Below, one piece after another: positions 15,679-24,643 of a stretch of 64,000 nt of DNA (position 1 is the stretch's first letter; the number at the start of each line of letters is the position of its first letter). The stretch covers positions 1,240,001-1,304,000 of the forward strand of contig NZ_CP098401.1 in assembly GCF_023674425.1 (NCBI RefSeq). The letters are read 5' to 3'. Source of the stretch: Sphingomonas donggukensis (GTDB lineage: Bacteria > Pseudomonadota > Alphaproteobacteria > Sphingomonadales > Sphingomonadaceae). Position numbers and translations under genes: made by a program. Below the pieces are notes generated by a model, which made no database searches, had not been told where the DNA came from, and saw only the letters and a program-made list of their open reading frames with translations.

Positions 15679-16731
15679 CTAGCCCGCCGTCTGGCGCAAC
15701 TCGGCGGAGTCGGCCTGCGGACCGCTGCCCTCGACCCAGTCGACCAGCAACGTCAGGACGCGGCGTAGCGCCACGTCCTGATCCTCCAGCCGCCGCTCGA
15801 TCGCGGCAAGTCGCTCGTCCGACAGGCCAGCGAGGTCGGTGACATCGGGCAGGTCGATCGCCGTGGCGCCATCGACCAGGAACGGGCGCGCGACCCGCTC
15901 GGGGGTGGCAGCCGCCGGCTTGGTATCGCGCTGCATGTCGGCGATCACCGCGGCGACGTCGTCGGCCCCGAACACGTCGATCCCGTCGAGCGCGCCGTGC
16001 AGCATCAACCGCGCGGTCAGCTGATTGATCCGGCGCGGGATGCCCCCCGACCAGGCATAGATCGCCGCAACCGCATCGGCATCGAAATCGGGGCGGCCGG
16101 TCCAGCCGACGACGCTCAGGCGGTGCGCGAGATACGGGTCGACTTCCTCGACCTCCATCGGCCCCAGATGATGGAGCGCGATGACCCGCTGGCGCAGCTG
16201 CTCCAGACCGTCCTCATGCAGGCGGTCGCGGAACTCGGGCTGGCCGAGCAGGAAGATCTGGAGCAGCGCATAGCCGCCGGCCTGGAAATTGGAGAGCATG
16301 CGCAACTCCTCCAGGCTGTCGGTCGGCAGCGCCTGCACCTCGTCGACGATCAGCAGCGTGCGGCGCCCGCCGCGCGCGACGGCATGCAGGCCCTTTTCGA
16401 TCGCGGTCAGCATCGCCGATTTCGACAGGCCGGCGGCATCGACGTTCAGCCCGGCACACACGGTGCGCAGCAGGTCGTCGGCGGCGATCTGGCTCGACAC
16501 GACCTTGATGACGTTCAGGCGCGCCGGGTCGATCGTCGCGGTCAGATGGCCGACGAGCGTCGTCTTGCCCGCGCCGATATCGCCGGTGATGACGATGAAG
16601 CCCTCGCCCTGGCTGAGCCCGTAGCCGAGGTACGCCATCGCCTTCTTGTGGGTGGCGGTGTCGAACCAGAAACGCGGGTCGGGCGTCAGCTGGAATGGGC
16701 GCCCGGTCAGCCCGTAATGTTCGTCGTACAT
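15679..16731 (-). CDS. XrtA-associated ATPase (ExeA-like, TIGR03015-like)
   Basis: A 350-residue AAA ATPase. It has the typical N-terminus MYDEHYGLTGRPFQLTPDPR, a Walker A GDIGAGKTT (~residues 50-58), Walker B LLIVDEVQALP and the sensor region GGIPRRINQL. Homologues (ExeA/GspA type) drive assembly of envelope machinery. In exosortase A loci this one is a conserved companion of unknown exact role. The ATG at 16731 has GGAG nine bases upstream. The C-terminal ~80 residues are divergent and end in a short helical region. Confidence 0.93.
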   Translation of the reverse strand: MYDEHYGLTGRPFQLTPDPRFWFDTATHKKAMAYLGYGLSQGEGFIVITGDIGAGKTTLVGHLTATIDPARLNVIKVVSSQIAADDLLRTVCAGLNVDAAGLSKSAMLTAIEKGLHAVARGGRRTLLIVDEVQALPTDSLEELRMLSNFQAGGYALLQIFLLGQPEFRDRLHEDGLEQLRQRVIALHHLGPMEVEEVDPYLAHRLSVVGWTGRPDFDADAVAAIYAWSGGIPRRINQLTARLMLHGALDGIDVFGADDVAAVIADMQRDTKPAAATPERVARPFLVDGATAIDLPDVTDLAGLSDERLAAIERRLEDQDVALRRVLTLLVDWVEGSGPQADSAELRQTAG

Positions 16732-16777
16732 CGTCACTCGCTCCACCGGGCGTCGCGCGCCCGCGTATCGATCATCG

Positions 16778-18382
16778 TCAGAAGGAATAGCGCATGCCGA
16801 CCAGGCCCTGCGCCGACACGTCGCTGCCGACAAATTCCTGGTCGTAGCCGAATACCCCCAGCGACGCGGTCGCGCCCAGGCGCCCGAAGCTGTAGGAATA
16901 GGAGGTATTGGCGCCAGCGGCGAGCACGTCGGACCCGTTGAGGATGCCGCTGTCGAAATAGTTGAGATAGGCATTGGCCGACAGCGTCGATCGCTGGCCG
17001 AGCGTGCGCGAGGCGAAGGCCTGCGCGTAGTAGATCTCGTCGGTGACGTTCACCAGCGGCGTGCCGATCGCGAGTGTGGGCAGCAGGTAGCGCCGGTTCG
17101 AATAACCGCCGCCGAAGCCCAAAGTGTACGGCCCCATCGCGGTGGTGAACACGCCATCGACGCCCCGCGCCCGGTAGTTGGCGGTGGTGACGCCGCCGAG
17201 AGAGGAATTAAGGCATGCGCCGCGATTCGTCCCCTCGCCGGTCGCGAAGATGCAGCCGCCGAACTGATTGCCGAAGGGATCGTTCGACGCGGCGAAGCTG
17301 GTCGGCAGCCGCGACAGCGCGTCGTTCAGCCCGCGCCCGAAGCTGGTCACGCTATCATAGACCCCGATCTGGAGCCCCGAGCGCGACGACGTCTGGTAGC
17401 TGAGCGAGCCGAGGTAGGTCATGCTGTCGTAGCGGCGACCGACACGTCCTGTCAGCGTCGTGCGCGACGACGGGCGCCAGATCACCCCGGCGTCGTAGAA
17501 CAGCCCGTCGAAGTCGTAGGCGATTCGCCGTGGCGAGGCCGGGTCGGTCACGAAACGACCGTTGTTGTCGATCACCGGCGCACCGCTGGCGTCGACCGCG
17601 GGATCGCGCTGGCTGATCTCGATATTCTCGTATCCGACACCCGCGGTGACGGCGAGCGTGGGGCTCACCGGTTGCACCGCATCGAAGCGCGCGAATTTGC
17701 CGTCGTACCGCTGGTCGAGCTGGCTCGTTCCCTCGCGCACCCAGCCGCCCGACAGCGTCATGCCGAACGGGGCGTAGGTTCCCGCGCGCGTGCCGAGCGA
17801 GGCGGTCGCCATGTGGACGGTCGAGTCGTCGAAATTGTCGAGCCGCGGCTGGCCCGGCAGGAACGCGGGCAGGCTCGGTTCCTCGACCTTGGTATAGCCG
17901 AAGCGATAGGCGGCGTTCAGCGTCGCCTCGCCGACATGGGTCGCGAGCGTCGGGCCGAGATAGGCGGCATAGACTTGGCTGAGGTTCGACGGGTTGCCGG
18001 CAAAGCTGCCCGGCGCTGCGCCCCGCAAATCTGTGCGCGCCAGCGTCGCGAGCGCCCCGCTCTCGAAATTCAGGCCGTAGCCGAGCTTCACCGCGGCGCG
18101 GGCAAGACCCGAATGGATGTCGCCATCCTCGACGCGGTCGCCCCAGCCCTCACGGTGCTCGAAGCGGTAGTTGACCTGCACCTCGACGCGCGCGGTCTGG
18201 ACGGAAGCGTCCACGCCGGCAGCGATGCTGGTGTACGTCAGGACGTCGCTCGGCCCGTCCAGGTCGGCGGTCAGCACCTGTCCGACCTCGATATAGGGAG
18301 TGACCTGCTTGCGGCGCTGCGCGTCGGCGGGCGCCGCGGCGACCACGGCGGCGGTGCCGATCATCAGGACAAGGCGGTTCAT
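16778..18382 (-). CDS. XrtA-system outer membrane beta-barrel protein
   Basis: A 534-residue protein with a signal peptide (residues 1-~22, MNRLVLMIGTAAVVAAAPADA). After it come repeated amphipathic strands rich in Gly/Tyr/Thr, and the C-terminal residue is Phe (RYSF), both marks of an outer-membrane beta barrel. It matches the TIGR03016 PEP-CTERM-associated outer membrane family. One pair of Cys residues (GGCIFATGEGTNRGACLN) probably closes an extracellular loop by a disulfide. It may be the outer-membrane exit for the exopolysaccharide. The ATG overlaps the stop of the tyrosine kinase gene. Confidence 0.9.
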   Translation of the reverse strand: MNRLVLMIGTAAVVAAAPADAQRRKQVTPYIEVGQVLTADLDGPSDVLTYTSIAAGVDASVQTARVEVQVNYRFEHREGWGDRVEDGDIHSGLARAAVKLGYGLNFESGALATLARTDLRGAAPGSFAGNPSNLSQVYAAYLGPTLATHVGEATLNAAYRFGYTKVEEPSLPAFLPGQPRLDNFDDSTVHMATASLGTRAGTYAPFGMTLSGGWVREGTSQLDQRYDGKFARFDAVQPVSPTLAVTAGVGYENIEISQRDPAVDASGAPVIDNNGRFVTDPASPRRIAYDFDGLFYDAGVIWRPSSRTTLTGRVGRRYDSMTYLGSLSYQTSSRSGLQIGVYDSVTSFGRGLNDALSRLPTSFAASNDPFGNQFGGCIFATGEGTNRGACLNSSLGGVTTANYRARGVDGVFTTAMGPYTLGFGGGYSNRRYLLPTLAIGTPLVNVTDEIYYAQAFASRTLGQRSTLSANAYLNYFDSGILNGSDVLAAGANTSYSYSFGRLGATASLGVFGYDQEFVGSDVSAQGLVGMRYSF

Positions 18383-19293
18383 GCCACGGACTCCTGGCCG
18401 TAATAGTCGCCGAAGCGCGGACCGCCCGGCTGGAAGGCGACGGCGTTGAGAACGAGCTGCACATGCTCGCACCCGTCGAGCAGGGCGACCGACTCGCGCA
18501 GGTCGCTTTCGCTGGTGCGATCGGCGCGAACCACCAGCATCACCTGTCCGACGTTGGCGGCGAGTTCGGCGGCGGGCGACGCGGCCAGCGCGGGCGGCGA
18601 ATCGAAGATCACGATGCGGCGCGGGTTGGCGCTGACCAGCCGGTGCAGCACGGCGCGCGCGCGGTCGCTGGCGAGCAGCTCGGTATCGCCGTTCATGCGG
18701 GTGCCGGCGGGGAGCAGCGCCAGTTGCGGCACGTCTGTGTCGGCGATGCACGTCTCGACATCGAGGGTGGGGTCGGCAAGCGCGTCGAGCAGGCCGGGGC
18801 CACCGTCTGCGACGACGCCGAGCGTCGGCAGCACGTCGGGCTTGGCGAAATCGGCATCGACCAGCAGCACTTCGACATCACGTTCGGCAGCGAGCGAGAG
18901 CGCGAGGTTGACGGCGCACCACGTCTTGCCGTCGCCCGGTCGGGCCGAGCACACCAGGATCGCACGCGCCTTGTCGGCGTCCTCGACCTTGCGGGACGTC
19001 TGGAGCAGCTGGCGCTTCACCAATCGGAATTGTTCGGCGAGCGCCGTGACCGCAGTGCCGGGCACGATCATGCCGCGCTCCTGCAATGCCGCACGATCGA
19101 CGACCGCGGCCGGGCGGTCGTGCTTGACCGGCGCGACCGCGCGCAGCGGCGTGCCGCCGGGGTAGCCGCTGTCGAAAGCCGGGGCCGCCGCATAGGGCTG
19201 CCGCGCCGCGAAGGCGTCGGGTTGAAGGTCGTAGAGCGCAGCGGCGCGCTCGATCAGCGTGCCGGTCATGCGCCGGGGTGTGACGTCGTTCAT
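18379..19293 (-). CDS. XrtA-associated tyrosine autokinase (BY-kinase)
   Basis: A 304-residue bacterial tyrosine kinase domain protein. It has Walker A SARPGDGKTWCAVNLALSLA, Walker A' VLLVDADFAKPD and Walker B IVIFDSPPALA. A single C-terminal tyrosine pair (FGDYYGQE) may be the autophosphorylation cluster. It belongs to the TIGR03018 group and, as in Wzc/CapAB pairs, acts with the membrane chain-length protein encoded next to it to time polysaccharide polymerisation and export. ATG 19293 follows GAGGGAAGC. Confidence 0.93.
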   Translation of the reverse strand: MNDVTPRRMTGTLIERAAALYDLQPDAFAARQPYAAAPAFDSGYPGGTPLRAVAPVKHDRPAAVVDRAALQERGMIVPGTAVTALAEQFRLVKRQLLQTSRKVEDADKARAILVCSARPGDGKTWCAVNLALSLAAERDVEVLLVDADFAKPDVLPTLGVVADGGPGLLDALADPTLDVETCIADTDVPQLALLPAGTRMNGDTELLASDRARAVLHRLVSANPRRIVIFDSPPALAASPAAELAANVGQVMLVVRADRTSESDLRESVALLDGCEHVQLVLNAVAFQPGGPRFGDYYGQESVA

Positions 19294-19301
19294 AGCTTCC
19301 C

Positions 19302-20849
19302 TCACGCCACCATGCCGCGCTGGACGAATTCCAGGCCGATCAGCAGAACCCACGCGGCGCCCAGGGCACCCGCTCCACTTGCAAACATCCGCAGCTGGCG
19401 ACGGCGCAGCGCCGTCTGCGCCGCGGTTACGACTTCGCCGATCGCGCCGATCACCGGCATGCCGCTCGCGCGCTCCAGTCGGGTCGCGGTCGGGAAGGTC
19501 GTGCGCAGCTGGCCGAGCGCCCATGCCGCGCCGACGCCGCCGCACAGGCCGACGATCAGCACGCCGGTCAGGAACAGCGGACGATTGGGTGCGATCGGCG
19601 CACGCGGGCTGGTCGGCGGGTCGATCACGCTGAACTTGACCGCATCGGTCTGGGTCTGAACCTGATTCTGCAGCGCGACCTGCTCGCGGTCGGCCAGCAG
19701 CTTGCTATACTGGTCCTTCAGCACCGCATAGTCGCGGTCGATCGCGCTCTGCTCGGCGGCCGCGCCGGGCGACTGGGCGACGCGGGCGTCGAACGTCGAC
19801 AGGTCTGCCGTGATCTGCGCCTTGCGCTGCTGGAGCGCGGCCACCTGCGACGCCTTGTCGGCGCGCATCGCCTGAAGCGAGAGGTATAGCGGATTGGGCG
19901 ATCCGCCCGTGCCGCCGCCGACGTTCACCGGCTCGCCACGTGCGGCGGACTGGGCTGCGGCCAGCTGCGCCTTCAGCGCGATCACGTCGGGATGGCTGTC
20001 GGTCCAGCCGCGGCCGCGGGCCTCGGCCAGCTGGCCCTGGATCGCGGCGACGCGGGCGCGGGCCGGGCCTGCGGTCGCGGTGCCGCCGACGCCGGCCACC
20101 GACGCGCTGGTCCCCGCCATCTGGCTGGTGACCGCGGCGAGACTCGACTGGGCGGCGGCGAGATCGCTGTCGATCTGCGCCAGCTGAGAGCGGGTGGTGG
20201 ACATGCGATCGTCGAGACTGCCGGTGCCGGGCAGCGAGCCCAGGAACCGCGCCTGGAATTCGGCGCGCTTGGCCTCGGCATCCTGCAACTGCGTCTGGCG
20301 CGCAGCCAGCTGCTGGTCGAGGAACTGGAGCGACTGCGACGTCTGGTCGCGGTTGTTCGACAAATTGTCCTCGACGAAGATGTCGATCAGCTTCTGCACG
20401 ACCTGCCGCGCCAGCTTCGCGTTGGCGGCGTCGGACGCGCCGGCATTGGCGATGGTCGCCGAAATCTCGAACAGATTGTCCTGCGCTGCGGTGATCTTGA
20501 TCGCCTTCTGCAGGCTTGCGACCCGGTCGGCGACATCGCGATCGGTCGCGACCGTCTGGGCGATATCGGTGCCGCGCACGACCTTCTGGAGGTTCACCGA
20601 CGAGGTCAGCGTCTGGCGGATGCGATCGATGTCGCGCGTCTGCTCCGCCTGGGTCACGCCGCTGCCGGTCGGCAGGACGGTACGGAGCTGCACGAACACG
20701 CGGGCGTGCGATTCATACTGGTTGGGGATCTGGGACACGACCAGCCACCCCGCAAGGCAGATGCCCCACGCGACCGCCAGCGCCACCCAGCGCCTGATCC
20801 ACACCGCATGCAGCGCGGCGCGAAGCTCATCGAAGACCGTGCTGCCCAT
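19302..20849 (-). CDS. XrtA-system chain length determinant (Wzz/GumC-like)
   Basis: A 515-residue polysaccharide co-polymerase. One transmembrane helix near the N-terminus (~residues 20-39) and one near the C-terminus (~430-450, with PTSPRAPIAPNRP just before it) flank a large periplasmic coiled-coil domain (~190-300 and ~335-400). A further hydrophobic segment lies at ~488-508. This is the Wzz layout, and the gene belongs to the TIGR03007 (BcsP-like) exosortase group. It works with the separate tyrosine autokinase encoded eight bases downstream and the Wza-type lipoprotein encoded two bases upstream. Confidence 0.92.
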   Translation of the reverse strand: MGSTVFDELRAALHAVWIRRWVALAVAWGICLAGWLVVSQIPNQYESHARVFVQLRTVLPTGSGVTQAEQTRDIDRIRQTLTSSVNLQKVVRGTDIAQTVATDRDVADRVASLQKAIKITAAQDNLFEISATIANAGASDAANAKLARQVVQKLIDIFVEDNLSNNRDQTSQSLQFLDQQLAARQTQLQDAEAKRAEFQARFLGSLPGTGSLDDRMSTTRSQLAQIDSDLAAAQSSLAAVTSQMAGTSASVAGVGGTATAGPARARVAAIQGQLAEARGRGWTDSHPDVIALKAQLAAAQSAARGEPVNVGGGTGGSPNPLYLSLQAMRADKASQVAALQQRKAQITADLSTFDARVAQSPGAAAEQSAIDRDYAVLKDQYSKLLADREQVALQNQVQTQTDAVKFSVIDPPTSPRAPIAPNRPLFLTGVLIVGLCGGVGAAWALGQLRTTFPTATRLERASGMPVIGAIGEVVTAAQTALRRRQLRMFASGAGALGAAWVLLIGLEFVQRGMVA

Positions 20850-20851
20850 CG

Positions 20852-21496
20852 TCAGAACATGCTTTCCGGGATGATGATGACGTCGCCCGGCTCCAGCCGG
20901 ACGTTGGCCGCGGCGTCACCGTCCTTCAGCAGCTTGCCGATGCGGACGCCGTATTCCTTCTGCTTGCCGGTTTCGCGGTCGAAGCGGACCAGCCGCGCCT
21001 TGTTGCCCGCCGCGAATTCGCTGAGGCCGCCGACCGCGATCATCGCGTCGAGCAGCGTCATGTTGGCGCGGTAGGGGATCGAGGCCGGTTTCTCGGTCGC
21101 GCCGACGATGCGGACCTGCTGGCTGTAGGTGCCGCTGAAATTCTCGACGATGACCGAGACGATCGGATCCTTGATATATTCGCCCAGCGCCAGCTTCAGG
21201 TCGTCGGCCAGCATCGCCGGCGTCTTCCCCACCGCGGGCATGTCGTTGATGAGCGGCGTGGTGATACGGCCGTCGGGGCGCACCTGCACCTTGGCCGACA
21301 GCTCGGGATTGCGCCAGACGAAGACCTGGAGCTGGTCGAGCGGGCCGATCACATATTGCTCGCCGGGACCTTCCTTTTGCGTGACGAAGGATGCGGAGGG
21401 CAGCTCGGGCCGTGCGCCCCCGCCCATGCAGCCGGTCAGCAGCGCAGCGAGCGCGCCGGAGGTGAGGAAGGACTTGGCAAATCGGCCCGAACGCAT
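20852..21496 (-). CDS. XrtA-system polysaccharide export lipoprotein (Wza-like)
   Basis: A 214-residue outer-membrane export protein. The lipoprotein signal has lipobox LLTGC (Cys ~23). It is followed by the Poly_export domain (EQYVIGPLDQLQVFVWRNPELS) and a SLBB domain (TLLDAMIAVGGLSEFA). ATG 21496 was chosen because it gives the lipoprotein signal directly and has GGAG eight bases upstream. It is the first gene of the tight export cluster. A 99-base gap separates it from the decarboxylase gene, so it may have its own promoter there. Confidence 0.93.
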   Translation of the reverse strand: MRSGRFAKSFLTSGALAALLTGCMGGGARPELPSASFVTQKEGPGEQYVIGPLDQLQVFVWRNPELSAKVQVRPDGRITTPLINDMPAVGKTPAMLADDLKLALGEYIKDPIVSVIVENFSGTYSQQVRIVGATEKPASIPYRANMTLLDAMIAVGGLSEFAAGNKARLVRFDRETGKQKEYGVRIGKLLKDGDAAANVRLEPGDVIIIPESMF

Positions 21497-21595
21497 CGCG
21501 AAATCTCCGTCTGCGCGTGACGGCCCGCGGCGCAAGACTGCCACGGACCCCACGCAGGACAGCGCCAGCTATGGGTCGGACAGGTAAAGATAGCG

Positions 21596-22795
21596 TTAGG
21601 CGAGGATTTCGGGCGGCTTCGGGTGGCCGAGGAAGTCGTGCGGGCTGGCGGTGAGGCCGTAGGCGCCCGCCAGGAAGACCGCGACGACATCGCCGACATC
21701 GGCGCGGGGAAAGGCAATGCGGTCCGCCAGGCGATCGAGCGGGGTGCAGAGCGGGCCGACGATCGACACCGTCTCGGTGGCCGCGCCGCCGACGTCGCGG
21801 GCGAGCGCGACGGGATAGTTGCGGCGGACCACGGTGCCGAAATTGCCGCTGGCGGCGAGCTGGTGGTGCAGCCCGCCGTCGAGGACGAGGAATATCTCGC
21901 CCCCGCTCTCCTTCCGATCGACGATGCGCGCCAGATAGACGCCGCATTCGGCCACCAGCCAGCGCCCGAGTTCGATGGCATAGCGAGTGCCGGGGTGCAG
22001 CCATCGCCCGAGCGCCGCGCCGATCGCGGCCACGTCGACGGGCGTGTCGCCCGCGAAATAGGGTACGCCGAAGCCGCCGCCGATGTTGACCAGCGGCGGC
22101 TGGGCGCCCGCCTGCTCGGCAAGCTCCGCCGCCAGCGCGACGGTCGCCGCCTGCGTCTCGATGATCGCCTGCGTATCCAGCGCCTGCGACCCGGCAAAGA
22201 TGTGAAAGCCGCACCAGTCGGCGCCGCTCGCGATGATCTGGCGTACCAGCGCCGGGACGCGCGCAGCATCGACGCCGAACGGCGCCGGACGCCCGCCCAT
22301 CTTCATGCCGCTGCCCTTCAGCTCGAAGCTTGGATTGACCCGCACCGCCAACCGCGGCGCGATGCCCAGCCGGTCGCCGATGGCGAGCGCACGCGTCGCC
22401 TCGCCTTCCGACTCGACGTTGATCGTCGCGCCCAGCGCGATCGCCGCTTCCAGTTCCGCATCGCGCTTGCCCGGCCCGGCGAAGCTGATCGCCGACGCTG
22501 GCTTTACCGCCACCGCCTTCGCGAGTTCGCCTGCGGACGCCACATCGAGGCCGTCGACCAGCGGCGCGATCGCCGCCAGCAGCGGCGGGAAGGGATTGGC
22601 CTTGATCGCGAAATGGATGTCGAGCCCCGCCGGCATCGCCGCGCGCAGCGTCGCGATGCGGGTCGCGACGATAGCGGGATCGTACACGAACACCGGGCTG
22701 CCATGCGCGGCCACCCAATCCTCGGCGCTCCGACCGGCGATCGTCAGCGCGCCCGGCGCGGCGAATTCGGGCGGGATCGGGCCGATCGGCTTCAC
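21596..22795 (-). CDS. XrtA-associated PLP-dependent decarboxylase
   Basis: A 399-residue fold-type III PLP decarboxylase related to diaminopimelate/ornithine decarboxylases, of the exosortase A-associated TIGR03099 group. Motifs are the PLP lysine in FAIKANPFPPLL, SAGELAKAV, HIFAGSQALD, NIGGGFGVPYF and the substrate cysteine region VGPLCTPLDRLAD. It starts at GTG 22795, which overlaps the stop of the acyl-CoA ligase gene. With the ligase and the divergent acyl carrier protein it probably makes and loads an amine or amino-acid-derived group for the exopolysaccharide. The substrate is not known. Confidence 0.92.
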   Translation of the reverse strand: MKPIGPIPPEFAAPGALTIAGRSAEDWVAAHGSPVFVYDPAIVATRIATLRAAMPAGLDIHFAIKANPFPPLLAAIAPLVDGLDVASAGELAKAVAVKPASAISFAGPGKRDAELEAAIALGATINVESEGEATRALAIGDRLGIAPRLAVRVNPSFELKGSGMKMGGRPAPFGVDAARVPALVRQIIASGADWCGFHIFAGSQALDTQAIIETQAATVALAAELAEQAGAQPPLVNIGGGFGVPYFAGDTPVDVAAIGAALGRWLHPGTRYAIELGRWLVAECGVYLARIVDRKESGGEIFLVLDGGLHHQLAASGNFGTVVRRNYPVALARDVGGAATETVSIVGPLCTPLDRLADRIAFPRADVGDVVAVFLAGAYGLTASPHDFLGHPKPPEILA

Positions 22796-24279
22796 GACTG
22801 TACCTCGGCCTTCAGCGCGGTGCGATCGAGCTTGCCGTTCGCATTGCGTGGCAAATCTGACCTCCAAATATATTGCGAAGGCTGCATAAAGCTTGGCAGC
22901 TCGCGCCGCAGCCTTGCCCGCAGCGCATCCTCGCCGCTGCCGTCCCCGCGCGCCACGACGACGATCGCCTGCCCCAGCCGCTCGTCGGGCACGCCGAACG
23001 CCGCCGCCTCCGCGACTTCTCCGCCGCCCAGCACCGCGTCCTCGATCTCGGTCGGGCTGATGCGGTTGCCGGCGGCCTTTATCATCTCGTCGTCACGCCC
23101 GACGAAGCGGAGCAGACCGTCGGCCCCCTCGACCACCGTGTCGCCGGACCAGACCGCGGTGCCGCCGCTCTTCGACCAGGCGGGCGCGGGGCGAAACCGC
23201 TCGGCGGTGCGCGCGGCGTCCTGCCAATAGCCCGCGGCGACCAGCGGCCCGGCGTGGACCAGTTCGCCCGGCTCCCCCGTCCTCGCCCGCTCACCGTCAC
23301 CGCGCACCACCATCACCTCCGCAAAGGGTATCGCGCGCCCGATCGCATCGGGATGGTCGTCGACCAGTTCGGGCGCGAGGAAGGTCGATCGGAATGCCTC
23401 GGTAAGTCCGTACATCGGGTAAAGATCGGCCTCTGCAAACCGCGTGCGCAGCGCCCGCACCAGTCGCGGCGTCAGCGCACCGCCCGAGTTGGTCAGCCGC
23501 CGGAGCTTTCCCGCCGCCTCGCCCCAGTCGGCCTCCAGCAGCTGCACCCAAAGCGGCGGCACTCCGGCGATCGTGGTGACGTCATGCCGCCCCACCGCCT
23601 TCACCACGTCACGCGCGGTCAGGTAATCGAGCGGGATCACCCGACCGCCCGCGGCCCACGTCGAGAAGAGCTGGTTCTGCCCATAATCGAAGCTGAGCGG
23701 CAGCACGCCGAGCACGCGGTCGTCGGGCGCGAGCTTCAGATAATGCGCGACGCTGACCGCACCAAGCCAGAGGTTGGCGTGCGTCAGCATCACGCCCTTG
23801 GGCCGCCCGGTCGACCCCGACGTGTAGAGGATCGCGGCGAGATCGTCGGTTGCGGCGGACGACGGCGGCAGGGCAACGCCCGCCCCCGCCCCATCATGGA
23901 CCGCCACGCCCGCCGGCACATCGCCGGCCTCCAGGCTGGCGGTGCGGCTCGCCTGGCTGACGAGCGCGGCGGCGCCGCTGTCGGCGAGGATATGGGCGAC
24001 CTGCGCGCGCTTCAGCACCGGATTGATCGGCACGTGGATCAGCCCGGCGCGCGGCGCGGCGAGTGGCAGCAGGCAGGCGTCGCGCATCTTGGGCAGCCAG
24101 CTGGCGACGCGACTGCCCGGCGGCAGGCCAAGGCTCGCCAGCCACCCCGCCATACGCGCGACTGCATCCTCGGCGGCGTGGTAGGTGAGCGTCCCGGCGC
24201 GATCCTCCAGCGCCACGGCGTCGCCCGCCCCGCGCAGGACATGGTCGATCGGACGAGGGACGGGATCGAGCGCCACCAT
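22792..24279 (-). CDS. XrtA-associated acyl-CoA ligase (AMP-forming)
   Basis: A 495-residue ANL-superfamily adenylating enzyme. It has P-loop LYTSGSTGRPKGVMLTHANL, the YGLTEAFRST motif, the hinge GRDDEMIKAAGNRISP and the C-terminal lysine in NANGKLDR. It belongs to the exosortase A-associated TIGR03098 group and probably activates a carboxylate for transfer to the acyl carrier protein encoded divergently 92 bases away. The start is ATG 24279; an upstream Met at 24315 is possible, and neither has a strong ribosome-binding site. Confidence 0.92.
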   Translation of the reverse strand: MVALDPVPRPIDHVLRGAGDAVALEDRAGTLTYHAAEDAVARMAGWLASLGLPPGSRVASWLPKMRDACLLPLAAPRAGLIHVPINPVLKRAQVAHILADSGAAALVSQASRTASLEAGDVPAGVAVHDGAGAGVALPPSSAATDDLAAILYTSGSTGRPKGVMLTHANLWLGAVSVAHYLKLAPDDRVLGVLPLSFDYGQNQLFSTWAAGGRVIPLDYLTARDVVKAVGRHDVTTIAGVPPLWVQLLEADWGEAAGKLRRLTNSGGALTPRLVRALRTRFAEADLYPMYGLTEAFRSTFLAPELVDDHPDAIGRAIPFAEVMVVRGDGERARTGEPGELVHAGPLVAAGYWQDAARTAERFRPAPAWSKSGGTAVWSGDTVVEGADGLLRFVGRDDEMIKAAGNRISPTEIEDAVLGGGEVAEAAAFGVPDERLGQAIVVVARGDGSGEDALRARLRRELPSFMQPSQYIWRSDLPRNANGKLDRTALKAEVQS

Positions 24280-24370
24280 GCGGCCCACGTGGCGCGAACC
24301 GCCCGCCCTTGGCAAGCGGCCTCCCGCAAACTATCGCCCGCCCGAGGACATAACAGGGGCTTGCTGCGAC

Positions 24371-24643
24371 GTGTTGCCAGACGGTGCGCCGGAAATCATC
24401 GAGACGGTGCGCGCGGTGCTGCGCGACGTGCTGGGCGTCAGCGCGGAGCGCGCTGCGCAGTTCCGCGAGGACACGCCGCTGTTCGGCGCGTTGCCCGAAC
24501 TCGATTCGATGGCGGTTGCGGGCGTGCTGACCGAGATGGAGGATCGCCTCGGCATCCTGATCGACGACGACGACATCGACGGCGACACGCTGGAGACGTT
24601 CGGCGCTCTGACCGGATTCGCCATGCGCAAGGCGCTTGGGTGA
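24371..24643 (+). CDS. XrtA-associated acyl carrier protein
   Basis: A 90-residue acidic carrier protein with the four-helix pattern. The phosphopantetheine serine is in LPELDSMAVAGVL (D-S-M). The start is GTG 24371 (TTG 24374 is equally possible); there is AGGGG about 12 bases upstream. It is divergent from the acyl-CoA ligase gene and its stop overlaps the GTG of the next hydrolase. It is probably the carrier for the activated group made by the ligase and decarboxylase of this locus. Confidence 0.85.
   Translation: MLPDGAPEIIETVRAVLRDVLGVSAERAAQFREDTPLFGALPELDSMAVAGVLTEMEDRLGILIDDDDIDGDTLETFGALTGFAMRKALG

Noticed and set aside
22873..24600. Long plus-strand frame running through the acyl-CoA ligase gene into the hydrolase
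   Set aside because: Only its last 237 codons (from GTG 24640) show a real protein; the rest is antisense to the ligase gene.
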